Shown here: positions 1 to 5,842 of the stretch, one piece after another
Position numbering within the stretch: position 1 is the stretch's first letter
Layout of the letters: the number at the start of each line of letters is the position of its first letter
Assembly: GCA_031264715.1 (NCBI GenBank)
Contig: JAISDP010000328.1
Location: forward strand, 1-6,356
Origin: Bacteroidales bacterium
GTDB lineage: Bacteria; Bacteroidota; Bacteroidia; Bacteroidales; UBA4181
Direction: 5' to 3'
Length of the DNA: 6,356 bases
Notes under the pieces: model-generated
What the model was told of the DNA's origin: nothing
Databases searched by the model: none
What the model saw: only the letters and a program-made list of their open reading frames with translations
Made by a program: the position numbers and the translations under genes

Positions 1-693
1 CTGCCATCGGGGAACATGGTAAGTGCAGTAAGTAAGAATGATGGTAATTTTCATTTGGGGCGGTTTGATGACTATCGATTGATATACTCTGACACAACGG
101 GCAGAATGCGGCAATTTGGCTTCAAGTATGATGATAATATTGATTTACCGGCAGGTTGGAGCGAACTGTACTTTTGTGGAGATGAAATATTGTATTACCC
201 GCAATATCTGAATAGCATCTATTCGGTGACGGATAGCGCAATCCGTCAGAAATATATTATTGATTGCCGTAATTTTACGCCTTTCGATCAAAAAAGAATC
301 GCCCAGTATAATGATTGGGACAAGTTTTGTGAATATTGGTATTCAACAACCAATTTAGAGTCTAAAATTGCAGAGACTGGGGATCATCTTTATTTTGGGG
401 TAAATAATAAAAGGCAATTGCAGTATTATTTTTACAACAAAAGGACCCAGACGCTTACCGGTTTTAAAACCATGCTGCTCGACCGTGAATTTGCCGTCGA
501 GTTTTCCCGGTTATACAGTTATGGCGAATATTTTGTGGGCACAGCGCCCGTACCGTTGCTGAAGGAACTGAAAGCGTATAAAGACCGCATGGGAGAACAA
601 ATGTCCGATGGTATCGGCGATATGATCGACCGCTTGAAGGAGGAAGATAATGACGTGCTGGTACTGTTCAAATTAAAACAACCGGAGGCATGA
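1..693 (+). CDS. 6-bladed beta-propeller protein, C-terminal part (5' end outside window)
   Basis: The reading frame is open from base 1 and runs into a TGA at 691-693, so the gene begins upstream; the first ATG inside the window (base 16) is probably an internal methionine. About 230 residues are visible. They have the look of the Bacteroidales 6-bladed beta-propeller family (DUF4934/DUF5128-like): repeated aromatic-rich beta strands, a GDEILYYPQYLNSIYSV stretch typical of a blade, a following KYIIDC strand, and an ending DNDVLVLFKLK that resembles the conserved C-terminus of these proteins. Members are usually exported or lipid-anchored and about 370-400 residues long; the signal peptide would lie outside the window. 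Their biochemical role is largely unknown. The stop codon overlaps the start of the next small gene by four bases (ATGA), suggesting translational coupling. The family call is from sequence feel, with no catalytic motif to confirm it. Confidence 0.75.
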   Translation: MPSGNMVSAVSKNDGNFHLGRFDDYRLIYSDTTGRMRQFGFKYDDNIDLPAGWSELYFCGDEILYYPQYLNSIYSVTDSAIRQKYIIDCRNFTPFDQKRIAQYNDWDKFCEYWYSTTNLESKIAETGDHLYFGVNNKRQLQYYFYNKRTQTLTGFKTMLLDREFAVEFSRLYSYGEYFVGTAPVPLLKELKAYKDRMGEQMSDGIGDMIDRLKEEDNDVLVLFKLKQPEA

Positions 694-836
694 AACCTGT
701 TTTGAAGGCAGGCGCCTGGTATGCAGGGTTCGGTTTACTGTTATTTTTTGTGACGATCCTCCTGTTCTTCCTCAATAGCGGGATGACCGGAGTAACCCAG
801 ACCGGCGGGGAATGGCAGCAAGATTCATTACAGTAA
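690..836 (+). CDS. 48-residue single-pass membrane protein, coupled to the propeller gene
   Basis: This short open frame starts at the ATG overlapping the propeller stop (ATGA, 690-693) and ends at TAA 834-836. The product begins MKPVLKAGAWYAGFGLLLFF, with two lysines before a hydrophobic run covering about residues 8-28 (including LLLFFVTILLFFL), then a polar tail rich in G, T and Q. This predicts one transmembrane helix with the short basic N-terminus inside the cell. A GGAGG lies at 684-688, but only one base before the ATG, too close to be a normal ribosome site; coupling through the overlap is more likely. I do not recognise a family. The context suggests a membrane partner or anchor for the propeller protein, but that is inference. 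It could also be the leftover start of a longer membrane protein. Confidence 0.5.
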   Translation: MKPVLKAGAWYAGFGLLLFFVTILLFFLNSGMTGVTQTGGEWQQDSLQ

Positions 837-859
837 AATTCAAGATTCAAATACATATT

Positions 860-1045
860 GTGGCAAATATCAAATACTGTGTGAAGTTATTAAGAATCAA
901 CCAATGGATCAAAAATCTATTCGTGTTTGTGCCGTTGGTTTTTTCCGGGAATATTTTTCATCCCGGGTTGTTTCTAAATAGTTTATTGGCATTAGTCGTT
1001 TTTTCGCTGGTTTCGAGTGCAGTTTACATTTTCAATGATTGTTGA
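860..1045 (+). pseudogene. UbiA-family prenyltransferase remnant (N-terminal fragment)
   Basis: Sixty-one codons from GTG 860 to TGA 1043-1045 resemble the N-terminus of UbiA-superfamily enzymes of the decaprenyl-phosphate phosphoribosyltransferase type: KLLRINQWIKNLFVFVPLVF (about residues 9-28), a second hydrophobic span (about 38-57) and then SSAVYIFNDC. Full members are about 290 residues with some eight or nine membrane helices. Here the frame stops directly after the ND of the first Asp-rich motif (NDxxDxxxD), which binds the Mg-diphosphate of the prenyl substrate, and none of the three frames downstream restores the motif or later helices. The product cannot be an active enzyme. GTG 860 is chosen because homologues start a few residues before the LLRxxQWxKN block; an upstream in-frame ATG at 812 would add 16 residues and overlap the 48-residue gene. 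A sequencing error alone would not explain the total loss of downstream homology. Confidence 0.7.
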
Positions 1046-1079
1046 TTAGATGACTCGTATCTCTGTGATTCGTGATTAG
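1037..1079 (+). repeat. Imperfect direct repeat at the end of the UbiA fragment
   Basis: GATTGTTGATTAG (1037-1049) and GATTCGTGATTAG (1067-1079) match at 11 of 13 positions and are 30 bases apart. The first copy covers the last codons and stop of the UbiA fragment, so homology to the family is lost exactly where the repeat begins. This may mark a recombination or insertion/deletion junction. Confidence 0.55.
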
Positions 1080-1398
1080 GTATGATATTTGCTCACACAC
1101 CGTCCATAACCCCGAAAAAGGGTGGATGTGGTTTTATTTATATTCCAGCAGCTTTTAACATATTTCTCCGCTTGAATTGTGAACAACAAGGGCATTGATT
1201 TCTATTGCTATGAATGTCCTGACGGGCAAAATACGCACGGAATGTTTCGCTCTTGCGATCGGATGCCGGCAGGCATCCAATGTTGATAACCCCCTGCGAA
1301 GCGCAACACGGGGTACGGAGGACAGCGCTCCCGCAACCCCGTAGCGTATATACAGGTATGCTGGATCACTATAAATACACACTCGGTTGATAAGTTTG
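1080..1398. other. Gene-free stretch between UbiA remnant and TraR/DksA-like gene
   Basis: I see no credible protein gene here. Open frames exist on both strands (for example 1212-1346 plus and 1155-1382 minus), but they have no recognisable domain, no plausible start region, and run through the stem-loop sequences. Contents in order: a weak ACCC/GGGT stem followed by a T-rich run at about 1108-1139, which could be a poor terminator; an A/T-rich stretch; the structured GC-rich block described separately at 1261-1341; and an 8-base palindrome GTATATAC at 1346-1353. The base composition rises sharply in GC from about 1245 to 1345 and falls again on either side, unlike the neighbouring intergenic DNA. 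Confidence 0.5.
1261..1341. other. GC-rich block with consecutive stem-loops (possible interspersed repeat or structured RNA)
   Basis: Three foldable elements follow one another. GGATGCC (1261-1267) and GGCATCC (1272-1278) form a perfect 7-bp stem with a GGCA loop. TGCG (1295-1298) and CGCA (1302-1305) form a small stem flanked by CCCC (1291-1294) and GGGG (1310-1313). CGGGG (1309-1313) and CCCCG (1337-1341) form an outer 5-bp stem enclosing GGAG (1317-1320) and CTCC (1328-1331). The second and third share the GGGG run, so they are alternative folds. No known RNA family signature (RNase P, SRP, tmRNA, riboswitch) is recognised. The block could be one copy of an intergenic repeat family, but copy number cannot be judged from one window. 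Confidence 0.4.
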
Positions 1399-1437
1399 TT
1401 TTGCTGATTAGCAAAATATAACTATTTTCGCGAAAAT
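1399..1437. promoter_or_regulatory. Two adjacent inverted repeats over the promoter (possible operators)
   Basis: TTTTGCT (1399-1405), a GATT spacer and AGCAAAA (1410-1416) form a perfect 7-bp inverted repeat covering the -33 element. ATTTTCGCGAAAAT (1424-1437) is a perfect 14-base palindrome covering the -7 element and the expected transcription start. Such placement fits binding of dimeric repressors or autoregulation, but no regulator can be named. Confidence 0.4.
1400..1430 (+). promoter_or_regulatory. Candidate promoter of the TraR/DksA-like gene
   Basis: TTTG at 1400-1403, a 19-base spacer and TATTTTCG at 1423-1430 fit the Bacteroidota sigma-ABfr pattern (TTTG, about 20 bases, TAnnTTTG) with one mismatch in the -7 box. 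The box ends 17 bases before the ATG at 1448, giving a very short leader. The preceding GC-rich block and gene remnant make an independent promoter here likely. Confidence 0.5.
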
Positions 1438-1447
1438 TTTTAAAGCC

Positions 1448-1825
1448 ATGAGTGAAAAAACAAGATATTCGGATGTTGAATTGGAGGAATTCAAAGAGCT
1501 TATCCTGGAGAAGCTAGATAAGGCTAAAAAAGATTACGATCTGCTGAAAGGTACCATTACCAACAGCAACGGCAACGATACGGAAGACACCTCGCCGACA
1601 TTCAAAGTGTTGGAAGAAGGCGCTGCAACCTTGTCGAAAGAAGAGGCCGGACGACTGGCACAACGCCAACTCAAGTTCATCCAGCACTTGCAGGCTGCTT
1701 TAGCACGTATTGAAAACAAGACGTACGGTATCTGCAGGGAAACCGGGCAGTTGATACCCAAAGAGCGTCTTCGTGCCGTACCGCATGCCACGCTAAGCAT
1801 CGAAGCAAAAAACGAAAACAAGTAA
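1448..1825 (+). CDS. TraR/DksA family protein lacking the zinc-binding cysteines
   Basis: This 125-residue protein belongs to the TraR/DksA family, whose members bind in the secondary channel of RNA polymerase and alter transcription of growth- and stress-related genes, often together with ppGpp. Residues about 8-35 and 62-90 are charged, heptad-like helices that should form the family coiled coil; the connecting tip contains NDTEDTSP (43-50), acidic like the DksA tip. The C-terminal finger region YGICRETGQLIPKERLRAVP (93-112) aligns well with DksA, but of the four zinc cysteines only C96 remains: the other positions read T99, S117 and A120. Loss of zinc ligands with retention of the fold is common in Bacteroidota members. 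Start ATG 1448 is preceded by A/T-rich sequence and a promoter; a strong terminator follows about 100 bases after the stop. It appears to be a single-gene unit. Confidence 0.88.
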   Translation: MSEKTRYSDVELEEFKELILEKLDKAKKDYDLLKGTITNSNGNDTEDTSPTFKVLEEGAATLSKEEAGRLAQRQLKFIQHLQAALARIENKTYGICRETGQLIPKERLRAVPHATLSIEAKNENK

Positions 1826-1845
1826 TTGATGATTCCCCGGATGAC

Positions 1846-1853
1846 TATTTTTG
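1846..1853 (+). promoter_or_regulatory. Candidate -7 box upstream of the terminator
   Basis: TATTTTTG matches TAnnTTTG exactly, and an imperfect -33 (ATTG, 1825-1828) lies 17 bases upstream, shorter than the usual 19-21. A 6-bp inverted repeat (TTGATT/AATCAA, 1851-1864) overlaps it. A transcript from here would be about 95 bases before meeting the terminator at 1923-1952. It could be a small RNA, a murI leader, or chance in A/T-rich DNA. Confidence 0.25.
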
Positions 1854-1922
1854 ATTGAAATCAATTCCATCAACGATAGAACAAATTGTCATCATGATAC
1901 ATGTTTCCTTTGCATGGGATAT

Positions 1923-1952
1923 AAAAACGGTGCAAGCAATTGCACCGTTTTT
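1923..1952 (+). terminator. Strong intrinsic terminator with GCAA loop
   Basis: AAAAACGGTGCAA (1923-1935) pairs perfectly with TTGCACCGTTTTT (1940-1952) around a GCAA tetraloop (1936-1939), giving a 13-bp stem whose 3' arm ends in five T and continues GTTTG. It should end transcription from the TraR/DksA-like gene. The A-run on the 5' side makes it potentially bidirectional. It lies only 33 bases before the murI start, so it could also act as an attenuator. Confidence 0.85.
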
Positions 1953-1985
1953 GTTTGACAGGCATTTCATCAATCAAATATTGAT

Positions 1986-2801
1986 ATGATCGGTGTTTTT
2001 GATTCGGGATATGGAGGATTGACGGTTTTGAAGGAATTTGTGAAACTGTTACCTGAATATGATTACTGTTATTTTGGCGACAATGCACGGACACCCTATG
2101 GCACACGTTCGTTCGAAACGGTATATCGTTACACGCTCGAATGTGTGAAGTACCTGTTCGATAAAGGCTGCCCGTTAGTAATCCTGGCGTGCAACACCGC
2201 TTCTGCAAAAGCGCTCCGTACCATCCAGCAACGCGATCTTCCGGCGCTCGACCCGCAACGTCGCGTATTGGGCGTCATCCGGCCAAGCGCCGAAGCCACA
2301 GGACAGTACACCCGATCAGGACACGCAGGCGTGTTGGGCACCGTGGGAACAGTACAGTCCCTCTCCTACCCTATTGAGATCAACAAACTCAACCCGCATA
2401 TCCGGGTGTTCCAGGAAGCCTGCCCCATGTGGGTGCCGTTGGTAGAAAACAATGAATACCGGAAAGATGGCGCCGATTATTTCGTTCGTCAGCACATGAA
2501 TAACCTGTTGCAACAAAGCCCCGATATTGACGTTATTGTACTGGCTTGCACACATTATCCCCTGTTAATCGACAAAATCAATAAATACGTACCATCCGGA
2601 GTCCGCATATTGTCGCAGGGAGGTATTGTGGCCGAAAGCCTGGCCGATTACCTGCGCCGCCATCCCGAAATGGACGCCCGACTGGAGAAAATCCGTGCCC
2701 GGATATTTCAAACCACCGACTCTCCGGAATTGTTCGACCGTTATGCCTCGATATTTTTCGGTGAGGATGTAAAATCCGAAAAAGTAACCTTAAATGGTTA
2801 A
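1986..2801 (+). CDS. murI: Glutamate racemase
   Basis: MurI interconverts L- and D-glutamate in the cytoplasm without a cofactor, supplying D-Glu for the peptidoglycan stem peptide. The 271-residue product has the normal family length and all signature motifs: IGVFDSGYGGLTV (2-14) with D6/S7 at the substrate site, YFGDNARTPYG (29-39), the first catalytic cysteine in ACNTAS (C69), EACPMWVPLVE (144-154), and the second catalytic cysteine in ACTHYPL (C188, with H190). The start ATG at 1986 gives the usual short N-terminus before FDSG. A 6-bp inverted repeat (ATCAAT 1969-1974, ATTGAT 1980-1985) directly abuts the ATG and could affect initiation. No clear TAnnTTTG promoter is seen between the terminator (ends 1952) and the start. 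In many Bacteroidales murI follows bamA/ompH-type envelope genes; here it follows a TraR/DksA-like gene instead. The next gene starts 49 bases after the stop and may be co-transcribed. Confidence 0.97.
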   Translation: MIGVFDSGYGGLTVLKEFVKLLPEYDYCYFGDNARTPYGTRSFETVYRYTLECVKYLFDKGCPLVILACNTASAKALRTIQQRDLPALDPQRRVLGVIRPSAEATGQYTRSGHAGVLGTVGTVQSLSYPIEINKLNPHIRVFQEACPMWVPLVENNEYRKDGADYFVRQHMNNLLQQSPDIDVIVLACTHYPLLIDKINKYVPSGVRILSQGGIVAESLADYLRRHPEMDARLEKIRARIFQTTDSPELFDRYASIFFGEDVKSEKVTLNG

Positions 2802-2850
2802 ACTTACAATATCCAATTGTTTAGGCTAATTTTCAACTTTCAATTGCAGT

Positions 2851-3774
2851 ATGATGGACATCCGGGCTTTTATCGACAAACAACTGGCACAATGGCCTGA
2901 AGCGCAAATGTGCCATGACGACTTAGCCAGGATTCGTGCTAAAACCCTGCTTGTAAACGGCATCAAAATAAAGGTGCAGTATAATCCGGCGCGCGAACGT
3001 TCCACAACAGCCAAAACCGATGCCGCATCGGTGAAAAATAGGCCGTGCTTCCTGTGTCCCGCTAACCGTCCAAAGGAACAGATTGCTATGCCGTGGGAAG
3101 CCTATAACATACTGGTCAACCCCTACCCTATCCTGCCCCGGCATCTGACTGTGGCGACAAAAAAACATGTACCGCAAAGCATCCCGGGAAAAATCCCGGA
3201 TATGCTTGATCTTGCAAAATCGCTCGACGGGTTTATCATATTATATAACGGGCCGCAATGTGGGGCATCGGCGCCCGATCACTTTCACTTCCAAGCTGTG
3301 GAATCCGGGCATACCCCTATAGAAAGGGCAGTTGATTATTGGATAAGAACACCCGCTTCTTCGATTCTCGGGAAAGTAGCTATCCGCGAGAAATTGTCGT
3401 TCTCGGGAATCCATCTCCTGATGTCGGGTCATAACCCGAAAGAAATAAGCGATGTATTCACAAAGATATATCAGACGATGATAAGCAGGCAATATATTAC
3501 CGACGAGCCGAAAATGAATATTATTTGCCGCTATACGAAAAAGTTGTGGCATTTGCTTCTCATCCCGCGTACCAGGCATCGTCCCGACCGCTTCTATGCC
3601 GAAGGCGATGCACAAATACTCATCAGCCCGGGAACTATCGACATGGCCGGCGTGATTGTGACGCCGCGCGAAAGTGATTTCGAACAGGTTACATCAACGG
3701 ACATCGAACGTATATACAAGGAAGTAGCTTTCTTCGAATTACCCCCTTTTATTTACCCGCACGATTCGTTATAG
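2851..3774 (+). CDS. DUF4922 protein, HIT/GalT-like nucleotidyltransferase or phosphorylase candidate
   Basis: This 307-residue protein matches the DUF4922 family found mainly in Bacteroidota. Visible motifs are those of the HIT/GalT superfamily: a CFLC cysteine pair (66-69) after an RP loop, as in zinc-binding GalT-like proteins; NPYPILPRHLTV (90-101), the strand and turn typical of Ap4A phosphorylase and GDP-L-galactose phosphorylase relatives; and YNGPQCGASAPDHFHFQ (132-148) with an HxHxQ active-site motif (H144, H146, Q148) in which the second His would be the nucleophile. The C-terminal part (about 205-300) contains SPGTIDMAGVIVTPRESDF, also conserved in the family. By analogy it should cleave or transfer a nucleoside phosphate between a nucleotide sugar or dinucleotide and phosphate; the substrate is unknown. 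Start is ATG 2851 or the next codon (2854). It lies 49 bases after murI and 20 bases before folC on the same strand. No signal peptide is seen, so it is probably cytoplasmic. Confidence 0.85.
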   Translation: MMDIRAFIDKQLAQWPEAQMCHDDLARIRAKTLLVNGIKIKVQYNPARERSTTAKTDAASVKNRPCFLCPANRPKEQIAMPWEAYNILVNPYPILPRHLTVATKKHVPQSIPGKIPDMLDLAKSLDGFIILYNGPQCGASAPDHFHFQAVESGHTPIERAVDYWIRTPASSILGKVAIREKLSFSGIHLLMSGHNPKEISDVFTKIYQTMISRQYITDEPKMNIICRYTKKLWHLLLIPRTRHRPDRFYAEGDAQILISPGTIDMAGVIVTPRESDFEQVTSTDIERIYKEVAFFELPPFIYPHDSL

Positions 3775-3794
3775 AGCCACTTACCCTTACCTCC

Positions 3795-5111
3795 ATGAAT
3801 TACCAGGATACAGTCCATTACCTTTTTAGCTCTCTCCCCATTTTCCAGCACTCCGGCGGCTCCGCCTACAAACCCGGCCTGCAAACCATCAGCGAACTGG
3901 ATGATTTTTACGGCAATCCGCACCGAAAATACCGTACGGTACATGTGGCAGGCACGAACGGTAAAGGTTCCGTATCGCACATGCTGGCGGCTATCCTGCA
4001 AGGTGCAGGATACAAAACAGGCCTGTTCACTTCGCCGCACCTGGTGGATTTCCGTGAACGCATTAAAATCAACGGCGAGATGATCACAGAGGACGAAGTG
4101 GTGGAGTTTGTAGCACGCAGCCGGGCAATATTCGACAAGGTGCAGCCGAGTTTCTTCGAGATGACCACAGCTATGGCGTTCGACCACTTTGCGCGGCGTG
4201 CCGTGGATGTCGCCGTTATCGAAACCGGTATGGGCGGCCGCCTGGATGCCACTAATATTATCCGCCCGGTGATGTCGGTTATTACCAATATCAGCATGGA
4301 TCACACACAGTTTTTGGGTAATAACCCGGTGGCCATTGCTGCCGAAAAAGCCGGGATTATCAAGCCGGGCGTTCCGGTGGTGACCGGCGAAACACAACCC
4401 GGCCCTGCACAAGTATTCGAGGATGCGGCAAGGGCTACGGGTAGCAGCATTGTTTTTGCTGACCGGCACGCACGAGTGAGCCGCGCGCATCATATTGCCG
4501 AAGGGCAAGAATTTTATATCGAGCAAAATGGACAGGAAGCTCCTATTCCGGTAGTAATCGACTTGGACGGCGACTACCAGCAGAAAAATGTCATCACCGC
4601 TTTGATTGCACTCCAATGCCTGCGCCACCACGTGGGCATGGAGATCGCTTCGGATACCATCCTGCCGTCATTGGCGCATGTTGCACAAACTACCGGCCTT
4701 CGCGGACGGTGGCAAAAACTCCGCGAGAAACCGTTCACGGTATGCGATACTGCCCACAATACTGCCGGTTGGATGTGGATAAAGCAGCAACTTGAACAGT
4801 GTACATACAAAAAACTGCACATGGTGATAGGGCTTGTCAATGACAAGGATGTATCGGGCATACTGGAACTGATGCCGCACAATGCCATTTATTATTTTAC
4901 CAAAGCATCGATACCCCGTGCCTTAGACGAAATCGAACTGATGAAAAAAGCATCGGAATACGGATTGAAAGGGAATACCTGTACAAATGTAGCTGACGCC
5001 ATTGAAGCTGTTTTATGCGATGCCGCTACGGATGATATGGTTTATATTGGGGGAAGCACCTTTGTGGTAGCTGATGCATTGCCGTTCTTTCAGGCATCCC
5101 GATCAAAATAA
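3795..5111 (+). CDS. folC: Bifunctional dihydrofolate synthase / folylpolyglutamate synthase
   Basis: FolC is an ATP-dependent Mur-ligase-type enzyme that adds L-glutamate to dihydropteroate and then extends the polyglutamate tail of folates in the cytoplasm. The 438-residue product has normal length and clear motifs: HVAGTNGKGSVSHML (50-64), the ATP P-loop; TSPHLVDFRERIKING (79-94), the folate/omega loop region; FEMTTAMAF (121-129); ETGMGGRLDATN (143-154); ISMDHTQFLG (166-175) and AAEKAGIIKPGVPVVTG (182-198) of the central ATPase domain; GLRGRWQ (301-307); and CDTAHNTAG (317-325), the start of the C-terminal glutamate-binding domain. The ATG at 3795 is 20 bases after the DUF4922 stop, so the two are probably one transcript. 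The gene ends at TAA 5109-5111, immediately before a hairpin serving the convergent genes. A long open frame on the opposite strand over its 5' two thirds is a compositional shadow. Confidence 0.97.
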   Translation: MNYQDTVHYLFSSLPIFQHSGGSAYKPGLQTISELDDFYGNPHRKYRTVHVAGTNGKGSVSHMLAAILQGAGYKTGLFTSPHLVDFRERIKINGEMITEDEVVEFVARSRAIFDKVQPSFFEMTTAMAFDHFARRAVDVAVIETGMGGRLDATNIIRPVMSVITNISMDHTQFLGNNPVAIAAEKAGIIKPGVPVVTGETQPGPAQVFEDAARATGSSIVFADRHARVSRAHHIAEGQEFYIEQNGQEAPIPVVIDLDGDYQQKNVITALIALQCLRHHVGMEIASDTILPSLAHVAQTTGLRGRWQKLREKPFTVCDTAHNTAGWMWIKQQLEQCTYKKLHMVIGLVNDKDVSGILELMPHNAIYYFTKASIPRALDEIELMKKASEYGLKGNTCTNVADAIEAVLCDAATDDMVYIGGSTFVVADALPFFQASRSK

Positions 5112-5127
5112 AACCTCCGCCGGGAGG
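5105..5127 (-). terminator. Intrinsic terminator for the minus-strand xseB/kinase unit, overlapping the folC stop
   Basis: Read on the minus strand, CCTCC (5127-5123), a CGGC loop and GGAGG (5118-5114) form a 5-bp GC stem followed directly by TTTTATTTT. It sits 41 bases after the kinase stop. On the plus strand the same hairpin is followed by CGCTTTATCC, a weaker tail, so it may only slow folC transcription. An alternative pairing CGCC/GGCG (5118-5129) is possible. Confidence 0.65.
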
Positions 5128-5168
5128 CGCTTTATCCATGCCCCCGGATAATATATCATCATAAAGTA

Positions 5169-5795
5169 TTATCCTTTTTCCAGTCTTTTCTTTACAAATG
5201 ACTGGATAAAATCAGCCGTACCTTCGATGCCGAATATCGACGAATTGATACACATATGGTACGATGCGGCCATTCCCCACGTCTTGTTGCTGTAATAATT
5301 GTAATATCCCGCCCGTTTCTTATCAGCCCGTTCGATGAGTTCCTTAGCTTTTTCGGCGCTAATGTGCCGGTCGTCGCTAACGCGCCGGATACGGTCTTTC
5401 ATCTCGGCGCTGATAAAGACATTGATGCAGCACGGGTGTTCACGCAAGATGTAATCGGCGCAGCGGCCCACGAAAATGCAGGACTGCCCACCGGCTAATT
5501 CCCGGATCACATCACTCTGTATCTTGAACAGGTACTCGTTGCACAGGTAATTATTGGCATAACCCTCATCGATATAACTCGAGCGAAGCCCCAGCAGTCC
5601 TCCAAAGATGCTGAACCGCGTCTTTTCATCGGCCTGTTCAAAAAATTCCCTGCAAAGACCGCTTTCCTGCGAGGCCATTTGTATTAACTCCTTATCATAA
5701 CACAAAATACCAAACCGTGCAGCCAGCTCTTCGCCAACTCGTTTCCCGCCGCTTCCCAACTGCCTCCCGATGGCAATAACAAATTTTTCGTCCAT
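5169..5795 (-). CDS. Cytidylate-kinase-like family protein
   Basis: The 208-residue product fits the cytidylate kinase-like family (Cytidylate_kin2 type), a P-loop nucleoside-monophosphate-kinase relative common in Bacteroidota and Firmicutes and distinct from housekeeping cmk. It opens with FVIAIGRQLGSGGKRVGEEL (5-24), a modified Walker A of the form GRxxGSGGxxVG, followed by FGILCYDKELI (28-38). IFVGRCADYILRE (107-119) is the strand and helix typical of these kinases; RIRRVSDDRHIS (135-146) looks like the arginine-rich lid; and DKKRAGYYNYYSNKTWGMAASYHMCINS (158-185) is a strongly conserved family block. The natural substrate is not well established, so CMP kinase activity is inference only. 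The gene starts 47 bases after the xseB stop on the same strand, with an A/T-rich start region and no separate promoter evident, so co-transcription from the xseB promoter is likely. A terminator follows at 5105-5127. Confidence 0.9.
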   Translation of the reverse strand: MDEKFVIAIGRQLGSGGKRVGEELAARFGILCYDKELIQMASQESGLCREFFEQADEKTRFSIFGGLLGLRSSYIDEGYANNYLCNEYLFKIQSDVIRELAGGQSCIFVGRCADYILREHPCCINVFISAEMKDRIRRVSDDRHISAEKAKELIERADKKRAGYYNYYSNKTWGMAASYHMCINSSIFGIEGTADFIQSFVKKRLEKG

Positions 5796-5842
5796 TTTTT
5801 AAATATATTGAATAATTGAACTCTTAAACTCGAAGTCTTCCT

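Noticed and set aside
668..856. A 62-codon minus-strand frame opposite the small membrane protein
   Set aside because: The plus-strand frame has an ATGA coupling and a clean hydrophobic helix, whereas this one shows no organised features.
1261..1341. CRISPR or rRNA/tRNA-like structure in the GC-rich block
   Set aside because: There is no regularly spaced repeat, no cloverleaf and no known RNA core motif.
1155..1382. A 75-codon minus-strand frame and a 44-codon plus-strand frame (1212-1346) in the gene-free gap
   Set aside because: Both run through the stem-loop block, have no domain, no membrane or signal features and no plausible initiation region; open frames here follow from GC-rich structure.
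1046..1447. Insertion sequence remnant next to the truncated UbiA gene
   Set aside because: No transposase fragment, no terminal inverted repeats at the edges and no exact target duplication could be found; only an imperfect 13-base direct repeat is present.
1870..2208. A 112-codon minus-strand frame over the murI 5' end
   Set aside because: It crosses the terminator hairpin and overlaps the conserved murI N-terminus; no family resemblance.
3184..3201. Repeated ATCCCGG within the DUF4922 gene
   Set aside because: It is inside a well-conserved coding region and explained by the codons for I-P-G-K-I-P.
3753..4631. A 292-codon open frame on the minus strand
   Set aside because: It lies antisense to folC, whose motifs are unambiguous, and has no recognisable domain; it is a codon-composition shadow.
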